From contig QHVD01000283.1 in the NCBI GenBank assembly GCA_003222235.1, positions 1 to 14,509 on the forward strand: a stretch of 14,509 bases of DNA. The letters are read 5' to 3'. This DNA comes from Gemmatimonadota bacterium. GTDB taxonomy: Bacteria; Gemmatimonadota; Gemmatimonadetes; Gemmatimonadales; GWC2-71-9. A program made the position numbers and the translations under genes. Numbering within the stretch: position 1 is the first letter of the stretch; every line of letters starts with the position of its first letter. The notes under the pieces were generated by a model that searched no databases, was not told the origin of the DNA, and saw only the letters and a program-made list of their open reading frames with translations. This document shows, piece by piece, positions 6,525-13,459 of the stretch.

Positions 6525-7946
6525 TCAGTCGAACTCGAAGGGCAGAAACATCAAGGCCCCTTGGCGTTCAATGCCGAACACCACGGCATCGCCCGACTTG
6601 AGCGCGCGCAACCTCGCCCGAAGATCGGCGACGCTCCCGACGGACGTGCGATTTACGGCATGGATGACGTCTCCGGGGAGGAGTCCCGTCTCCACGCCGC
6701 CCGCGTCGACCGCCCGGGCGACGACCAGGACGCCGGTGGGGATCCTGAGACCGGGAAGGAGCGGCGCCGTGGTCGAATCGATCGCCACGCCGAGGATTCC
6801 GATCCTCCGGATCGCGTTCTTCTCCGGATCGAGCCAGCCGACCAGGCGATCGAGGCTGTCGCGCTGCTCCACGACCGGGACCTGGATCGCCAACCGCTCG
6901 GGCCCCCGCAGCACGGTGAGCCGCACCGCGCGGCCCACGTTGCGCATCGTCACGTCGGTCACGAACGCAGCGAGACTTCCCACGGGCTGATCGTTGAGCC
7001 CCACCACGCCGTCCCCGACCGCCAGTCCTCCAGTCGCGGCCGGCCCGCCCGGAACGACGTCCTCCACCAGGATGCCCCAATCGCGCCCCAGCCCCAGTCC
7101 CTTCGCGAGCACTGGATTGACCTCCTGGCCCGTCATGCCGATCGCTCCGCGGTGCACGTGCCCGTGGGCCTGGAGCTGCCGGTACACGAACTCCGCGATG
7201 TTGCTGGGGACGGCGAACCCAAGACCCTCGCTCCCGCCGCTCTGACTCAGGATGAACGTGTTGATCCCGACGAGCTTTCCCTCGGTATCCACCAGCGCAC
7301 CACCGGAGTTTCCCGGGTTGATGGGCGCGTCCGTCTGGATGTAGACGATTGGGTGATCGGGATCGATCTCCCGGGCGACCGAGCTGACCACGCCCATGGT
7401 CACGGAGTTGGCGAGCCCCGCCGGACTCCCGAAGGTGAACGCGAGCTGGCCCTCGTGCAGCCGATCGGAGTCGCCGAAGCGGAGCGGCCGTAATCCCGTC
7501 GTTTCGACCTTCAGCACGGCGAGGTCGGTCTCCTTGTCGAGTCCGATGACGCGAGCGTCGAAGACGGATCCTCCGGCGGCCGGCGCGAGCGCCACCTTCA
7601 CTCGCTCCGCCCCGCTCACCACGTGCGCGTTCGTCAGGATCAGTCCGCCGGAGTCCACGACCACGCCTGATCCGATTACCTGTTCGCGCGCCACCATCAA
7701 CGCCCGGCCGGGCGCAGCCACGGGGCCGAGCGCGGTCACGAGCACTTGCACAATGGAGGGCGACACCCGCCCGACCAGCGATTCCACCGCGTTGTCCAGC
7801 TGGGCGAGCGGCGCTATTGAGCCGTGGGTGCTCGGCGCGCTCTGCGCCGCGAGCGTCCCGGCGCACAGGAACAGCGCTCCACACGCTGCCGCGACGCTGG
7901 AGGGGCGAGTCGTGGGTTTCGGGAGTGTCGTCGTCTGGATGCTCAT
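6525..7946 (-). CDS. Periplasmic HtrA/DegP-type serine protease with two PDZ domains
   Basis: A 473-aa protein. Residues 1-36 form a signal peptide (VAAACGALFLCAGTLAAQS). The trypsin-like domain (about 50-260) has the full triad: H108 in TNAHVV, D141 in ETDLAVLK and S214 in GNSGGAL. PDZ1 (about 266-360) begins RGAIGMTG and PDZ2 (about 383-470) contains GLLPGDVIHAVN. This matches the length and order of DegP/DegQ/MucD proteases, which degrade or refold damaged envelope proteins. The start is ATG 7946: the signal peptide begins here and GAGGAAA lies about 10 nt upstream. An in-frame extension to 8186 would place 80 low-complexity residues before the signal peptide and is rejected. It stands 154 bp before the second kinase. 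The leader contains an ECF-like promoter candidate, which would fit stress control. Confidence 0.93.
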   Translation of the reverse strand: MSIQTTTLPKPTTRPSSVAAACGALFLCAGTLAAQSAPSTHGSIAPLAQLDNAVESLVGRVSPSIVQVLVTALGPVAAPGRALMVAREQVIGSGVVVDSGGLILTNAHVVSGAERVKVALAPAAGGSVFDARVIGLDKETDLAVLKVETTGLRPLRFGDSDRLHEGQLAFTFGSPAGLANSVTMGVVSSVAREIDPDHPIVYIQTDAPINPGNSGGALVDTEGKLVGINTFILSQSGGSEGLGFAVPSNIAEFVYRQLQAHGHVHRGAIGMTGQEVNPVLAKGLGLGRDWGILVEDVVPGGPAATGGLAVGDGVVGLNDQPVGSLAAFVTDVTMRNVGRAVRLTVLRGPERLAIQVPVVEQRDSLDRLVGWLDPEKNAIRRIGILGVAIDSTTAPLLPGLRIPTGVLVVARAVDAGGVETGLLPGDVIHAVNRTSVGSVADLRARLRALKSGDAVVFGIERQGALMFLPFEFD

Positions 7947-8049
7947 GATCGCCGCTTTCCTCAAGGTCGCCGCGCTGCCCTCACACGTGTCGGTCGCGGT
8001 GCTCTCGAGCCAGGACTTCGCGACGCCCGCACGCCTCGCGGTGCAGTGC

Positions 8050-8077
8050 AAACGCGTTATCTCCCAGAAAATGTTCC
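8050..8077 (-). promoter_or_regulatory. Possible ECF-sigma-type promoter for the DegP-like gene
   Basis: On the minus strand GGAAC followed by an AT-rich ATTTT, then CGCGTT after 16 nt. GGAAC-type -35 elements with a CGT-type -10 are typical of ECF sigma factors, and degP is under sigma-E in enteric bacteria. The resulting leader would be about 95 nt. Match to one sequence only, so tentative. Confidence 0.25.
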
Positions 8078-8115
8078 CGCGTTGGACGCGCGGTATCGGT
8101 GGGTCAGCGCGGGGC

Positions 8116-8277
8116 TCACGACACTCGCGGCGAGCGGACGCGACGCGCCCAGTGGCACAGCGCCGCGAACGCCCGTATGGCCACATAGGCGAGCGGCGAG
8201 CAGACGGCCAGTGCGACCTCGAAGCCCTGCGTCAGCTTTCCGATTTGAAAGAGGGCACGAACAAGCTTTGCGGTCAC
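8116..8277 (-). CDS. Possible small membrane-associated protein, 53 aa
   Basis: This frame reads MTAKLVRALFQIGKLTQGFE, then VALAVCSPLAYVAIRAFAAL, then a basic tail CHWARRVRSPRVS. One hydrophobic helix (about residues 20-40) followed by Arg residues suggests a single-span membrane protein with the C-terminus inside. Third codon positions are mostly G/C, as in real genes here. The only start is GTG at 8277, 6 nt after an in-frame stop, without a clear ribosome binding site; a small hairpin (GGGTG/CACCC, 8289-8301) lies just upstream. It lies in the 436-bp gap between the propeller gene and the protease. I do not recognise a family and it may not be expressed. Confidence 0.3.
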   Translation of the reverse strand: MTAKLVRALFQIGKLTQGFEVALAVCSPLAYVAIRAFAALCHWARRVRSPRVS

Positions 8278-8309
8278 GAATCATGTACGGGTGGCTCACC
8301 CTACGAGTT

Positions 8310-8374
8310 GAGGCGGCGAATGTGGTTCAGCAAACGAGCGGGGATGCTCGTATTCCTCAGGGTTCGCCGCCCTC
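8310..8374 (-). terminator. Nested inverted repeat after the propeller/DUF11 gene
   Basis: GAGGCGGCGAA (8310-8320) pairs with TTCGCCGCCCTC (8363-8374), with one bulged base. Inside lies a perfect ACGAGC/GCTCGT stem (8334-8339, 8346-8351) with a 6-nt loop. It begins 9 nt past the stop codon at 8383. No T-run is present. It may be a 3'-end stabiliser, a Rho-linked terminator or a structured RNA. Confidence 0.4.
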
Positions 8375-8382
8375 CCGGATCT

Positions 8383-9867
8383 CTAGCGCAAGGCGCCTTC
8401 ACGGGCGATGACGGTGGTTTCAACCGTCGCGCTGTCGTTGCCCGGCGCCGGGTCGGGCTGGACCCCGCCCACCGTGACGCGCTGCCGGAGCTGCCCCTGC
8501 GCCGTCGGTCGCACCGTGAACTCGATGGTCAAGCTTTCGCCCCGTTGCAGTTTCTCGACGGCGCACGAGACGTACGCGTCCTGAAACGAGCAGCTGTGCG
8601 GAGTGCCCGGTGGGCTCACTCGGCCGAACGCGCCGAACGTCGCCGCGGGGGACAGGAGAGCGTCGATCCCGACGTCGGTGGCGGTCGCCGGGCCGCTGTT
8701 GCTCACGGTGACCGTGTACGTCAGCTCCTCTCCAACCCGCGCCGGGTTCGGCCCGGCCGACATCGTGACGGCGACGTCGCTGGAGGCCAGCGTGAGGATC
8801 TGCGCCTTCTTGAGAGACGCGGTGAACGGTGTGCCAGCTGTACGAATCACCGCGGGAGAGACTGCCCGCCACATGAACTTGCGCGGCTCTCCGCTCCCGT
8901 CCGCCGGCACCGTCCAAATATCCTGAGCTACCTGATAGAGGACATTCCGGTCGTCGAGCCACTCGATCTGGTCGTCGATGCTGCGCGTCTCGGCGAGCGG
9001 CGTCTCGGTCATCGCGGCGAGCTCGAGGACGTGGAACCGCCAGGCCGGCCCGCCGAGAGGGCCTCCAACTCGTTTCTTGAAGGCCAGACGCGTGCCGTCC
9101 GGGGATAGCGACGGGCACTCCACGTTGGCACGGAGCACGCGCATCTGCCGGCCGGCGATGTCACCTTCGACGAGGTAGGTCTCCCCGCCCGTGCTGAGCG
9201 TCGCGTAGAAGCCGTGGCCGTCCGGAGCGAACGTGACGCACCAGAAGCTGAAATCCATGGCGTTAAAGCGTTGCCCGTCCCGGAGGACCGTGAACTCCCC
9301 CAGGTTGCCAAGCTTGGCACCGCTTGCCAGGTCGAGCAGCACGGTCGCGATCGAGGAAGACCCGTGGGAGTGCGAATGTCCGGACATGGAGTGCGAAAAC
9401 GTGAAGCTGGTTGTCGCGCCATACCGGCCGTCCGGCGACACGCGCGTCCAGCCGGGCGTCCCGCTCAGCGTGATTTTATGCAGGATTGCGAAGTCCGGTC
9501 CGAAGACGTACGCGTCGTACGTCGAGGCGAACCCGGGGCCTTCAGCCAGGCAGAGTCCCCGACCGCCCGCGAAGTGAAGGCGCCGGCAGCGCAATGGCAG
9601 GATGGCGCGCGCAGCCTCGGGTGCCTCGACCGGGACCAGCGCCACCTGCCCCGAATATTCTCCGACGTCGCTCCGGAACATCAGCGTTGCATCGGACCGG
9701 CCGAGCAGCGCCCGCCCCGTTTCGGCGCCCCCGGTCGCCATGGGGCGACCGCTCGAGCGGCTCCGATACACTGCCCAGGCGCCGTACCCGACAGCGACCG
9801 CCACCGAGCCGGTCACGACGAGCGCCAAGGCCACGCGGCGCGGGTGACGGCGTGCTGGGTTCGACAT
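8383..9867 (-). CDS. Membrane-anchored TolB-like beta-propeller protein with a C-terminal DUF11 domain
   Basis: A 494-aa protein with a basic N-terminus and one span (about 11-34, VALALVVTGSVAVAVGYGAW), so the rest is probably periplasmic. Residues about 60-350 show TolB/WD40-like propeller repeats: VSPDGRYGA, FAPDGHGFYA, LSPDGTRLAF, WLDDRNVLY and IWTVPADGSGEPR. Residues about 365-485 are a DUF11-type beta-sandwich (NPARVGEELTYTVTVSNSGP ... PDPAPGNDSATVETTV) with two Cys near 426-434 that could form a disulphide. A His-rich loop, HSMSGHSHSHGS (159-170), could bind a metal. The ATG at 9867 follows GGAGAGGAG closely. The gene lies 68 bp after a small membrane protein gene, possibly in one operon. 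Function unknown: protein-protein contact or surface scaffolding is likely from the domains. Confidence 0.8.
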   Translation of the reverse strand: MSNPARRHPRRVALALVVTGSVAVAVGYGAWAVYRSRSSGRPMATGGAETGRALLGRSDATLMFRSDVGEYSGQVALVPVEAPEAARAILPLRCRRLHFAGGRGLCLAEGPGFASTYDAYVFGPDFAILHKITLSGTPGWTRVSPDGRYGATTSFTFSHSMSGHSHSHGSSSIATVLLDLASGAKLGNLGEFTVLRDGQRFNAMDFSFWCVTFAPDGHGFYATLSTGGETYLVEGDIAGRQMRVLRANVECPSLSPDGTRLAFKKRVGGPLGGPAWRFHVLELAAMTETPLAETRSIDDQIEWLDDRNVLYQVAQDIWTVPADGSGEPRKFMWRAVSPAVIRTAGTPFTASLKKAQILTLASSDVAVTMSAGPNPARVGEELTYTVTVSNSGPATATDVGIDALLSPAATFGAFGRVSPPGTPHSCSFQDAYVSCAVEKLQRGESLTIEFTVRPTAQGQLRQRVTVGGVQPDPAPGNDSATVETTVIAREGALR

Positions 9868-9935
9868 TGCTCCTCTCCTTGCTCATTGGAAGCGCGATCG
9901 CTGCCACGATCAATACTCTTAATAGCTGGGTTACG

Positions 9936-10238
9936 CTACCGTGCTTCCTGCTCCGAGCGCCGCCGTCGCCGCGCGCGCAACAACCCCCAAACAAATCCCA
10001 CCATGAGGCCGAGCGGCCCCGTAAAGAAGATGCCCAGCAGCGGGCCTTGATTGGCGTTCGGTGTAAGGAGAAGGGGACCGACGAAACCTGCAAGAAACGT
10101 GATGGTACCGACGAACAGCGCGAAACCTATCGGGCGTTCCCCCCGCCACCAGCGACTGCGCAGCGGGCCGTAACGAACCATTGCCCAAAGGGCAACAAGG
10201 GGTACCACAGAGAAAAGGAGAGAGAGAACGGAGCTCAC
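9936..10238 (-). CDS. Small membrane protein, 100 aa, three predicted helices
   Basis: Hydrophobic segments are SVLSLLFSVVPLVALWAMV (about 3-21), IGFALFVGTITFLAGFVGPL (about 36-55) and LLGIFFTGPLGLMVGFVWGL (about 66-85), with a strongly basic tail (RARRRRRSEQEAR). I do not recognise a family. The GTG at 10238 is chosen because AAGGGA lies 7 nt upstream and the hydrophobic part begins here; a longer frame up to 10529 would run antisense through the transposase relic and is low in membrane character, so it is rejected. It precedes the propeller gene by 68 bp on the same strand. Confidence 0.6.
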   Translation of the reverse strand: MSSVLSLLFSVVPLVALWAMVRYGPLRSRWWRGERPIGFALFVGTITFLAGFVGPLLLTPNANQGPLLGIFFTGPLGLMVGFVWGLLRARRRRRSEQEAR

Positions 10239-10290
10239 GCGTCTGTCCCTTGGACCGTCGCCGCCGGCGCGCTGTCGCTTCGGACTACGT

Positions 10291-10472
10291 GCGAACGCTC
10301 TGATGCAAGCCATGGCAGCGCGCCTGCGGCGTGCGCCCGACCTCTTCCGCCAGCGCAAGGCCCTCGCCTCCGCAAGGTGCGCGGGGAGTTCAGCCTCACC
10401 GTGCTGGCGTACAACCTCAAGCGGGTACTGAATCTCGTGAGCGTCGCACGGCTCCTGGAAGTGCTCGCCTAG
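10291..10472 (+). pseudogene. 3' relic of an IS1182-like (DDE) transposase with internal deletion and frameshift
   Basis: Two joined pieces in different frames match the C-terminus of IS1182-type transposases as I know them. Frame A (to about 10365) reads NALMQAMAARLRRAPDLFRQ then RKAL. Frame B (from 10368) reads LRKVRGEFSLTVLAYNLKRV then LNLVSVARLLEVLA and a TAG stop. In full-length relatives these are separated by about 20 residues (the VEHPFGTIK...GYFL region), which are missing here. About 60 nt after the stop, GTGAGTTTTCACACGGCCTC resembles the right end of such elements. The 5' part of the element is absent. Upstream of about 10291 the similarity fades. This fills most of the 374-bp gap 10239-10612; I see no other gene in it. 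Confidence 0.75.
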
Positions 10473-10612
10473 CCTCTCGACCAAGCCAATTCTCCGCCTC
10501 GACGCGGCGACCGCGGCATCAGCGCTCACCTACCGTGAGTTTTCACACGGCCTCAGCGCTCGTTAGGCGGCCGCCTCACCGACGTCAGCGCCGGAATGGT
10601 CCGTCGCGGAGG

Positions 10613-11128
10613 TCAGTAGAGATCGGGCTCCGCCACACCAGCTGGCTGTGCAGGCGTCTCACCGGCCACGTGAAGCCGCTTCCGAGCCGAGAACATTGGT
10701 CCGCGAGCAGGAATGCCGGGCGCAAAGGCTTGTAAGCCAAGCGGAGGCCGGTTCACGTCATCATAAATCGCCTCCATCCCCCCCCGCATGAAGTAGGTCT
10801 CATGCCAGAAACCGGTCCCCCCGGAATTACGGAGGAAATTCTGCCACCAGATCCGGTGGGGTTCGGAGCGCGCCCACCGCTCCATCGAGGCGAAATCCTT
10901 CCAATACCAGCGCATTCCGAGGTGGAGCGGGAATAGACTGAAGATGATGTTGTTCTCGAAGTGCAGGAGGCCCTCCGGACGTCCCGCACCGGCCTTGTCG
11001 ATCTGAGGTCCTAGACCGAGAAGCATCTTGATGCCACCCAGTGTGCGCACCCGCATGCCGAGATAGATGACCACGAGGTCGGGGAAGGCGCTCAGATCTA
11101 CCGAACGGCGATCGACGGGCGAGGGCAT
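10613..11128 (-). CDS. DUF4188 / monooxygenase-like family protein
   Basis: A 171-aa protein. Family signatures seen: VVIYLGMRVRTLGGIKMLLG near the N-terminus, YWKDFASMERWAR in the middle, and GGTGFWHETYFMRGGMEAIY (about 104-123), the usual core with HETY, ending in PPLGLQAF. These fit the ferredoxin-like fold of the DUF4188 (monooxygenase af470-like) family; relatives are small cytoplasmic proteins of poorly known function, some near phenylacetaldoxime dehydratase. The ATG at 11128 follows AAGGAG with 8 nt spacing; an ATG at 11146 is upstream of that site and rejected. The C-terminal tail after about 140 is longer and Pro/Ala-rich. It stands alone between the transposase relic and an orphan ORF tail, so it may have been carried in or flanked by a rearrangement. 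Confidence 0.8.
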   Translation of the reverse strand: MPSPVDRRSVDLSAFPDLVVIYLGMRVRTLGGIKMLLGLGPQIDKAGAGRPEGLLHFENNIIFSLFPLHLGMRWYWKDFASMERWARSEPHRIWWQNFLRNSGGTGFWHETYFMRGGMEAIYDDVNRPPLGLQAFAPGIPARGPMFSARKRLHVAGETPAQPAGVAEPDLY

Positions 11129-11179
11129 AGGCCGGGCTCCTTTCATCGCTCACGCGGCGCCGTACGTTGCGCGGCGTCA

Positions 11180-11308
11180 GGGTTCAACCCGGACTTCTTC
11201 CACCTCTTCATATTCCTCAGCCCGCGGGAGCAGGCGTCGCGCCGGGCTCCCCGGATCGTTTGGGTGGACAACTGGTTCAGGGACGTTCGGGCCAGGCTCC
11301 GGCAGTGA
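11180..11308 (+). pseudogene. Orphan 3' end of a plus-strand gene (42 codons, no start)
   Basis: The frame reads GFNPDFFHLFIFLSPREQAS then RRAPRIVWVDNWFRDVRARL then RQ and TGA. Third positions are almost all G/C and the residues (Phe, Trp, Asp, Asn) are not those of random GC-rich frames, so I think it was coding. It remains open leftward into the antisense of the DUF4188 gene without a start codon. Its stop lies in a small hairpin shared with the ABC-F gene end. I do not recognise the protein. Confidence 0.4.
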
Positions 11309-11321
11309 GACGTCGCTCACT
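11304..11321. terminator. Short inverted repeat at two converging stops
   Basis: AGTGAG/CTCACT with a 6-nt centre. It contains the TGA of the orphan plus-strand tail (11306-11308) and the TGA of the ABC-F gene (11317-11319). There is no T-run, so a role as bidirectional terminator is a guess. Confidence 0.3.
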
Positions 11322-13257
11322 CCGCCCCGAGTGCGTCACTCGCGTCCGTCCACCGGGCCAGCGCCTCGTCCAGCGCCCGCCGCGTCTTCGTCAGCTCCGC
11401 GCTCAGTCGACCGGCTTTCAGCGCCCCGTCGGCCCCGCCTTCGTAGAGCGCCGGATCCGCGAGGGCCCGCTCCAACTCGGCTATCCGAGCTTCGGCGGCG
11501 AGCACCGCTTGTTCAAGGGTCTCGGCTTCCCGCTGCGCCGAGCGGCGGGTCTCCTGAGCCTCGCGCCGCGCGGCGGCGGCCTTCCGCGCCTCCGATCGTG
11601 TGGCCTGATGCGCTCCCGTTTCCTGAGCCCGCCGCGTCCGGTCCCGGGCGGCCTGCTCGGCCTCTTGCCGCTCCCACTCGACGAACGTTCCACCGTAATC
11701 GTGGATCCGCTCGCCGTCGAAGGCCCACACCCGGGTTGCCAGCTCGCGCAGGAAGGCGCGGTCGTGGCTCACCAGGACGACCGAGCCCTCGTAGTCCTCC
11801 AGTCCATCCTCCAGCGCCTCGACGGACTCCACATCCAGATCGTTGGTCGGCTCGTCCAGTACCAGGAGGTTCGCCGGTCGCAGTGTTAGGAGCGCCAGGG
11901 CCACGCGCGCCCGTTCACCGCCCGACAGGGCCGAGGTGTTGCGCTGCACGTCGTCCCCGGAAAAACCGAAGCCGCCGAGGTGATTCTGAATGTGGCCTCT
12001 GGTCCAGCCACCCCGCACCTCGGCAATGCACTCGTAGATGGTCTTGTCCTCGGGAACCTGAGTCAAGTCTTGCCGAAACCATGCTGCTTCGACGCCGGCC
12101 CCGAGGCGTGCGGCGCCGGACGCCGGCTCGTGGGCGCCGAGGAGCGTGGCGAGGAGTGTGGACTTGCCAGCGCCGTTCGGGCCTACCAGCGCGATCACGT
12201 CGCCGCGCCGGACAACGGTTGAGAAGTCGCGCACGAGACAGCGCTGGCCGGCCGTCACGCGAAGCCGCTCGATCACCAGAACCTGGTCGCCGCCCCGTTC
12301 CGCGGCGGCGAACCGGACACTCATCGCTTCCCCCTCGCCCGGCGGCGGCGACAGGCGGGGCAGGCGGGCCAGCCGGGCTCGTCGCCCTTTCGCCTGGGCG
12401 CTGTTGCGCCCGGCAATATTGCGCCGGATATAGTCCTCTTCCTTGGCGACGACCTTCCGCTGCTGCGCCACCTGCCGTTCGAGCGCCACGTGCCGCTCCG
12501 CGCGTTGGGTCACGAACGCCGTGTAGCCGCCCCGATAGGCGGTGGTCGTACGGCCGGCGACGTGGAGCATGTGATCGACCGTGTCGTCGAGAAATGCGCG
12601 GTCGTGGCTGATGACGATCAGCGTCTCGCCGAACTCGCCGAGGTAGCGCTTGAGCCACTCGATTGTCTCGAGATCGAGGTGGTTGGTGGGCTCGTCGAGG
12701 AGCACCAGGTCTACCGGCGCCGCCAGCTGCGCGGCGAGTCCCACCCGGCTGCGTTCCCCGCCGCTCAACGAGGCGAGGGGCCTCGTCCTCGCGTCGGCTG
12801 GGTCGAAGCCCAGGCCCTGCAGTACGGCATCCACGCGCGCCTCCAGCCCGTAACCCCCCGCGTGCGCGAACTGCTCCTGATCACGGCCGAAGCGTTCGAG
12901 GTCCGCCGCGGTGACGCGATCGCCCAGCTCGGCGAGGCGTGCCGCCTGCCGGCTGAGGCGGTGCTCCAGCGCTACGAGGTCGCCGTAGCCGGACGCCGCC
13001 GCGTCCCAGACGGTGGCGGCCCCGCCGAAGACTCGGGCCTGGTCGAGCACCGCCATGCGCAGGCCCGGCTGGCGCACGATGGCACCCCGGGCCGGCATCA
13101 GACTGCCGTCGATCAGCCGGAAGAGCGTCGTCTTACCGGCGCCGTTCCGACCCACGATACCCCAGCGCTCGCCCGCGGCGACCGTGAACGTGACACCGCT
13201 GAGGAGGGTGGTCGCACCGAACTCCAGCGTGATGTCGGAAAAGGACAGGATGGCCAC
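11317..13257 (-). CDS. ABC-F family ATPase, Uup-like
   Basis: A 646-aa soluble protein with two ABC domains and no membrane spans. Domain 1: Walker A GRNGAGKT (36-43), signature LSGGE (164-168), Walker B LVLLDEP (184-190) and switch His in ISHDR. Domain 2: GPNGAGKS (359-366), LSGGE (444-448), LLVLDEP (464-470), VSHDR. The linker (about 240-320) is the family's tRNA/ribosome-contacting helical hairpin. A C-terminal Arg/Glu/Ala-rich coiled coil (about 535-640) is typical of Uup. ABC-F proteins act on the ribosome; Uup-type members are linked to ribosome function and DNA transactions, others to antibiotic resistance, which nothing here specifically supports. The GTG at 13257 (reading MAILSFSDITLEFGATTLL) fits family N-termini; no ribosome binding site precedes it, but a promoter placed to give a leaderless transcript does. 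A 97-residue upstream extension is rejected. Confidence 0.92.
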   Translation of the reverse strand: MAILSFSDITLEFGATTLLSGVTFTVAAGERWGIVGRNGAGKTTLFRLIDGSLMPARGAIVRQPGLRMAVLDQARVFGGAATVWDAAASGYGDLVALEHRLSRQAARLAELGDRVTAADLERFGRDQEQFAHAGGYGLEARVDAVLQGLGFDPADARTRPLASLSGGERSRVGLAAQLAAPVDLVLLDEPTNHLDLETIEWLKRYLGEFGETLIVISHDRAFLDDTVDHMLHVAGRTTTAYRGGYTAFVTQRAERHVALERQVAQQRKVVAKEEDYIRRNIAGRNSAQAKGRRARLARLPRLSPPPGEGEAMSVRFAAAERGGDQVLVIERLRVTAGQRCLVRDFSTVVRRGDVIALVGPNGAGKSTLLATLLGAHEPASGAARLGAGVEAAWFRQDLTQVPEDKTIYECIAEVRGGWTRGHIQNHLGGFGFSGDDVQRNTSALSGGERARVALALLTLRPANLLVLDEPTNDLDVESVEALEDGLEDYEGSVVLVSHDRAFLRELATRVWAFDGERIHDYGGTFVEWERQEAEQAARDRTRRAQETGAHQATRSEARKAAAARREAQETRRSAQREAETLEQAVLAAEARIAELERALADPALYEGGADGALKAGRLSAELTKTRRALDEALARWTDASDALGAE

Positions 13258-13263
13258 GAGGGA

Positions 13264-13292
13264 AATATGGATGAGCCTTTCTCGAGTTTGAA
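13264..13292 (-). promoter_or_regulatory. Candidate promoter for a leaderless ABC-F transcript
   Basis: On the minus strand TTCAAA (13292-13287), a 17-nt spacer, then CATATT (13269-13264). Each hexamer matches the consensus at 4 of 6 positions. The -10 is the same hexamer as in the two leader modules. Only 6 nt separate it from the GTG at 13257, so transcription would start at or next to the start codon, explaining the missing ribosome binding site. Confidence 0.45.
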
Positions 13293-13296
13293 CTCG
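13283..13296. promoter_or_regulatory. Perfect palindrome over the -35 of the ABC-F promoter
   Basis: CGAGTT-TG-AACTCG is a 6+2+6 inverted repeat whose centre covers the proposed -35 hexamer, a usual place for a repressor operator. Short palindromes do arise by chance, so this is tentative. Confidence 0.35.
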
Positions 13297-13459
13297 CGCC
13301 TCGCGGTCTACGGGGCTGGGGTGCTGACACTCGCGGTGCGCCAGTACCACAAGACCTTGGCGTGACTCGGACAGCGTCGCAGATTTCGGTCGACCGAGCT
13401 CGAGCGCGGTGCCAGCTCCGCTGGTGAGGCGAAGAGAGCCCGCCGTGCAAGGAGGGGCC

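Noticed and set aside
7947..8186. 80-residue N-terminal extension of the DegP-like protein
   Set aside because: It precedes a clear signal peptide, is low-complexity and covers the likely promoter region.
8057..8299. 80-aa minus-strand frame overlapping the 53-aa candidate
   Set aside because: Composition is Arg/Gly/Ala/Ser-rich with no hydrophobic or domain pattern; the other frame looks more protein-like.
9542..10093. 183-aa minus-strand frame starting in the 3' part of the small membrane gene
   Set aside because: It spans two better-supported genes out of frame and is Arg/Gly-rich.
10560..10570. GTTAGGC resembling an integron attC core site
   Set aside because: No matching inverse core (GCCTAAC type) lies 50-150 nt upstream, and no integrase or cassette array is present.
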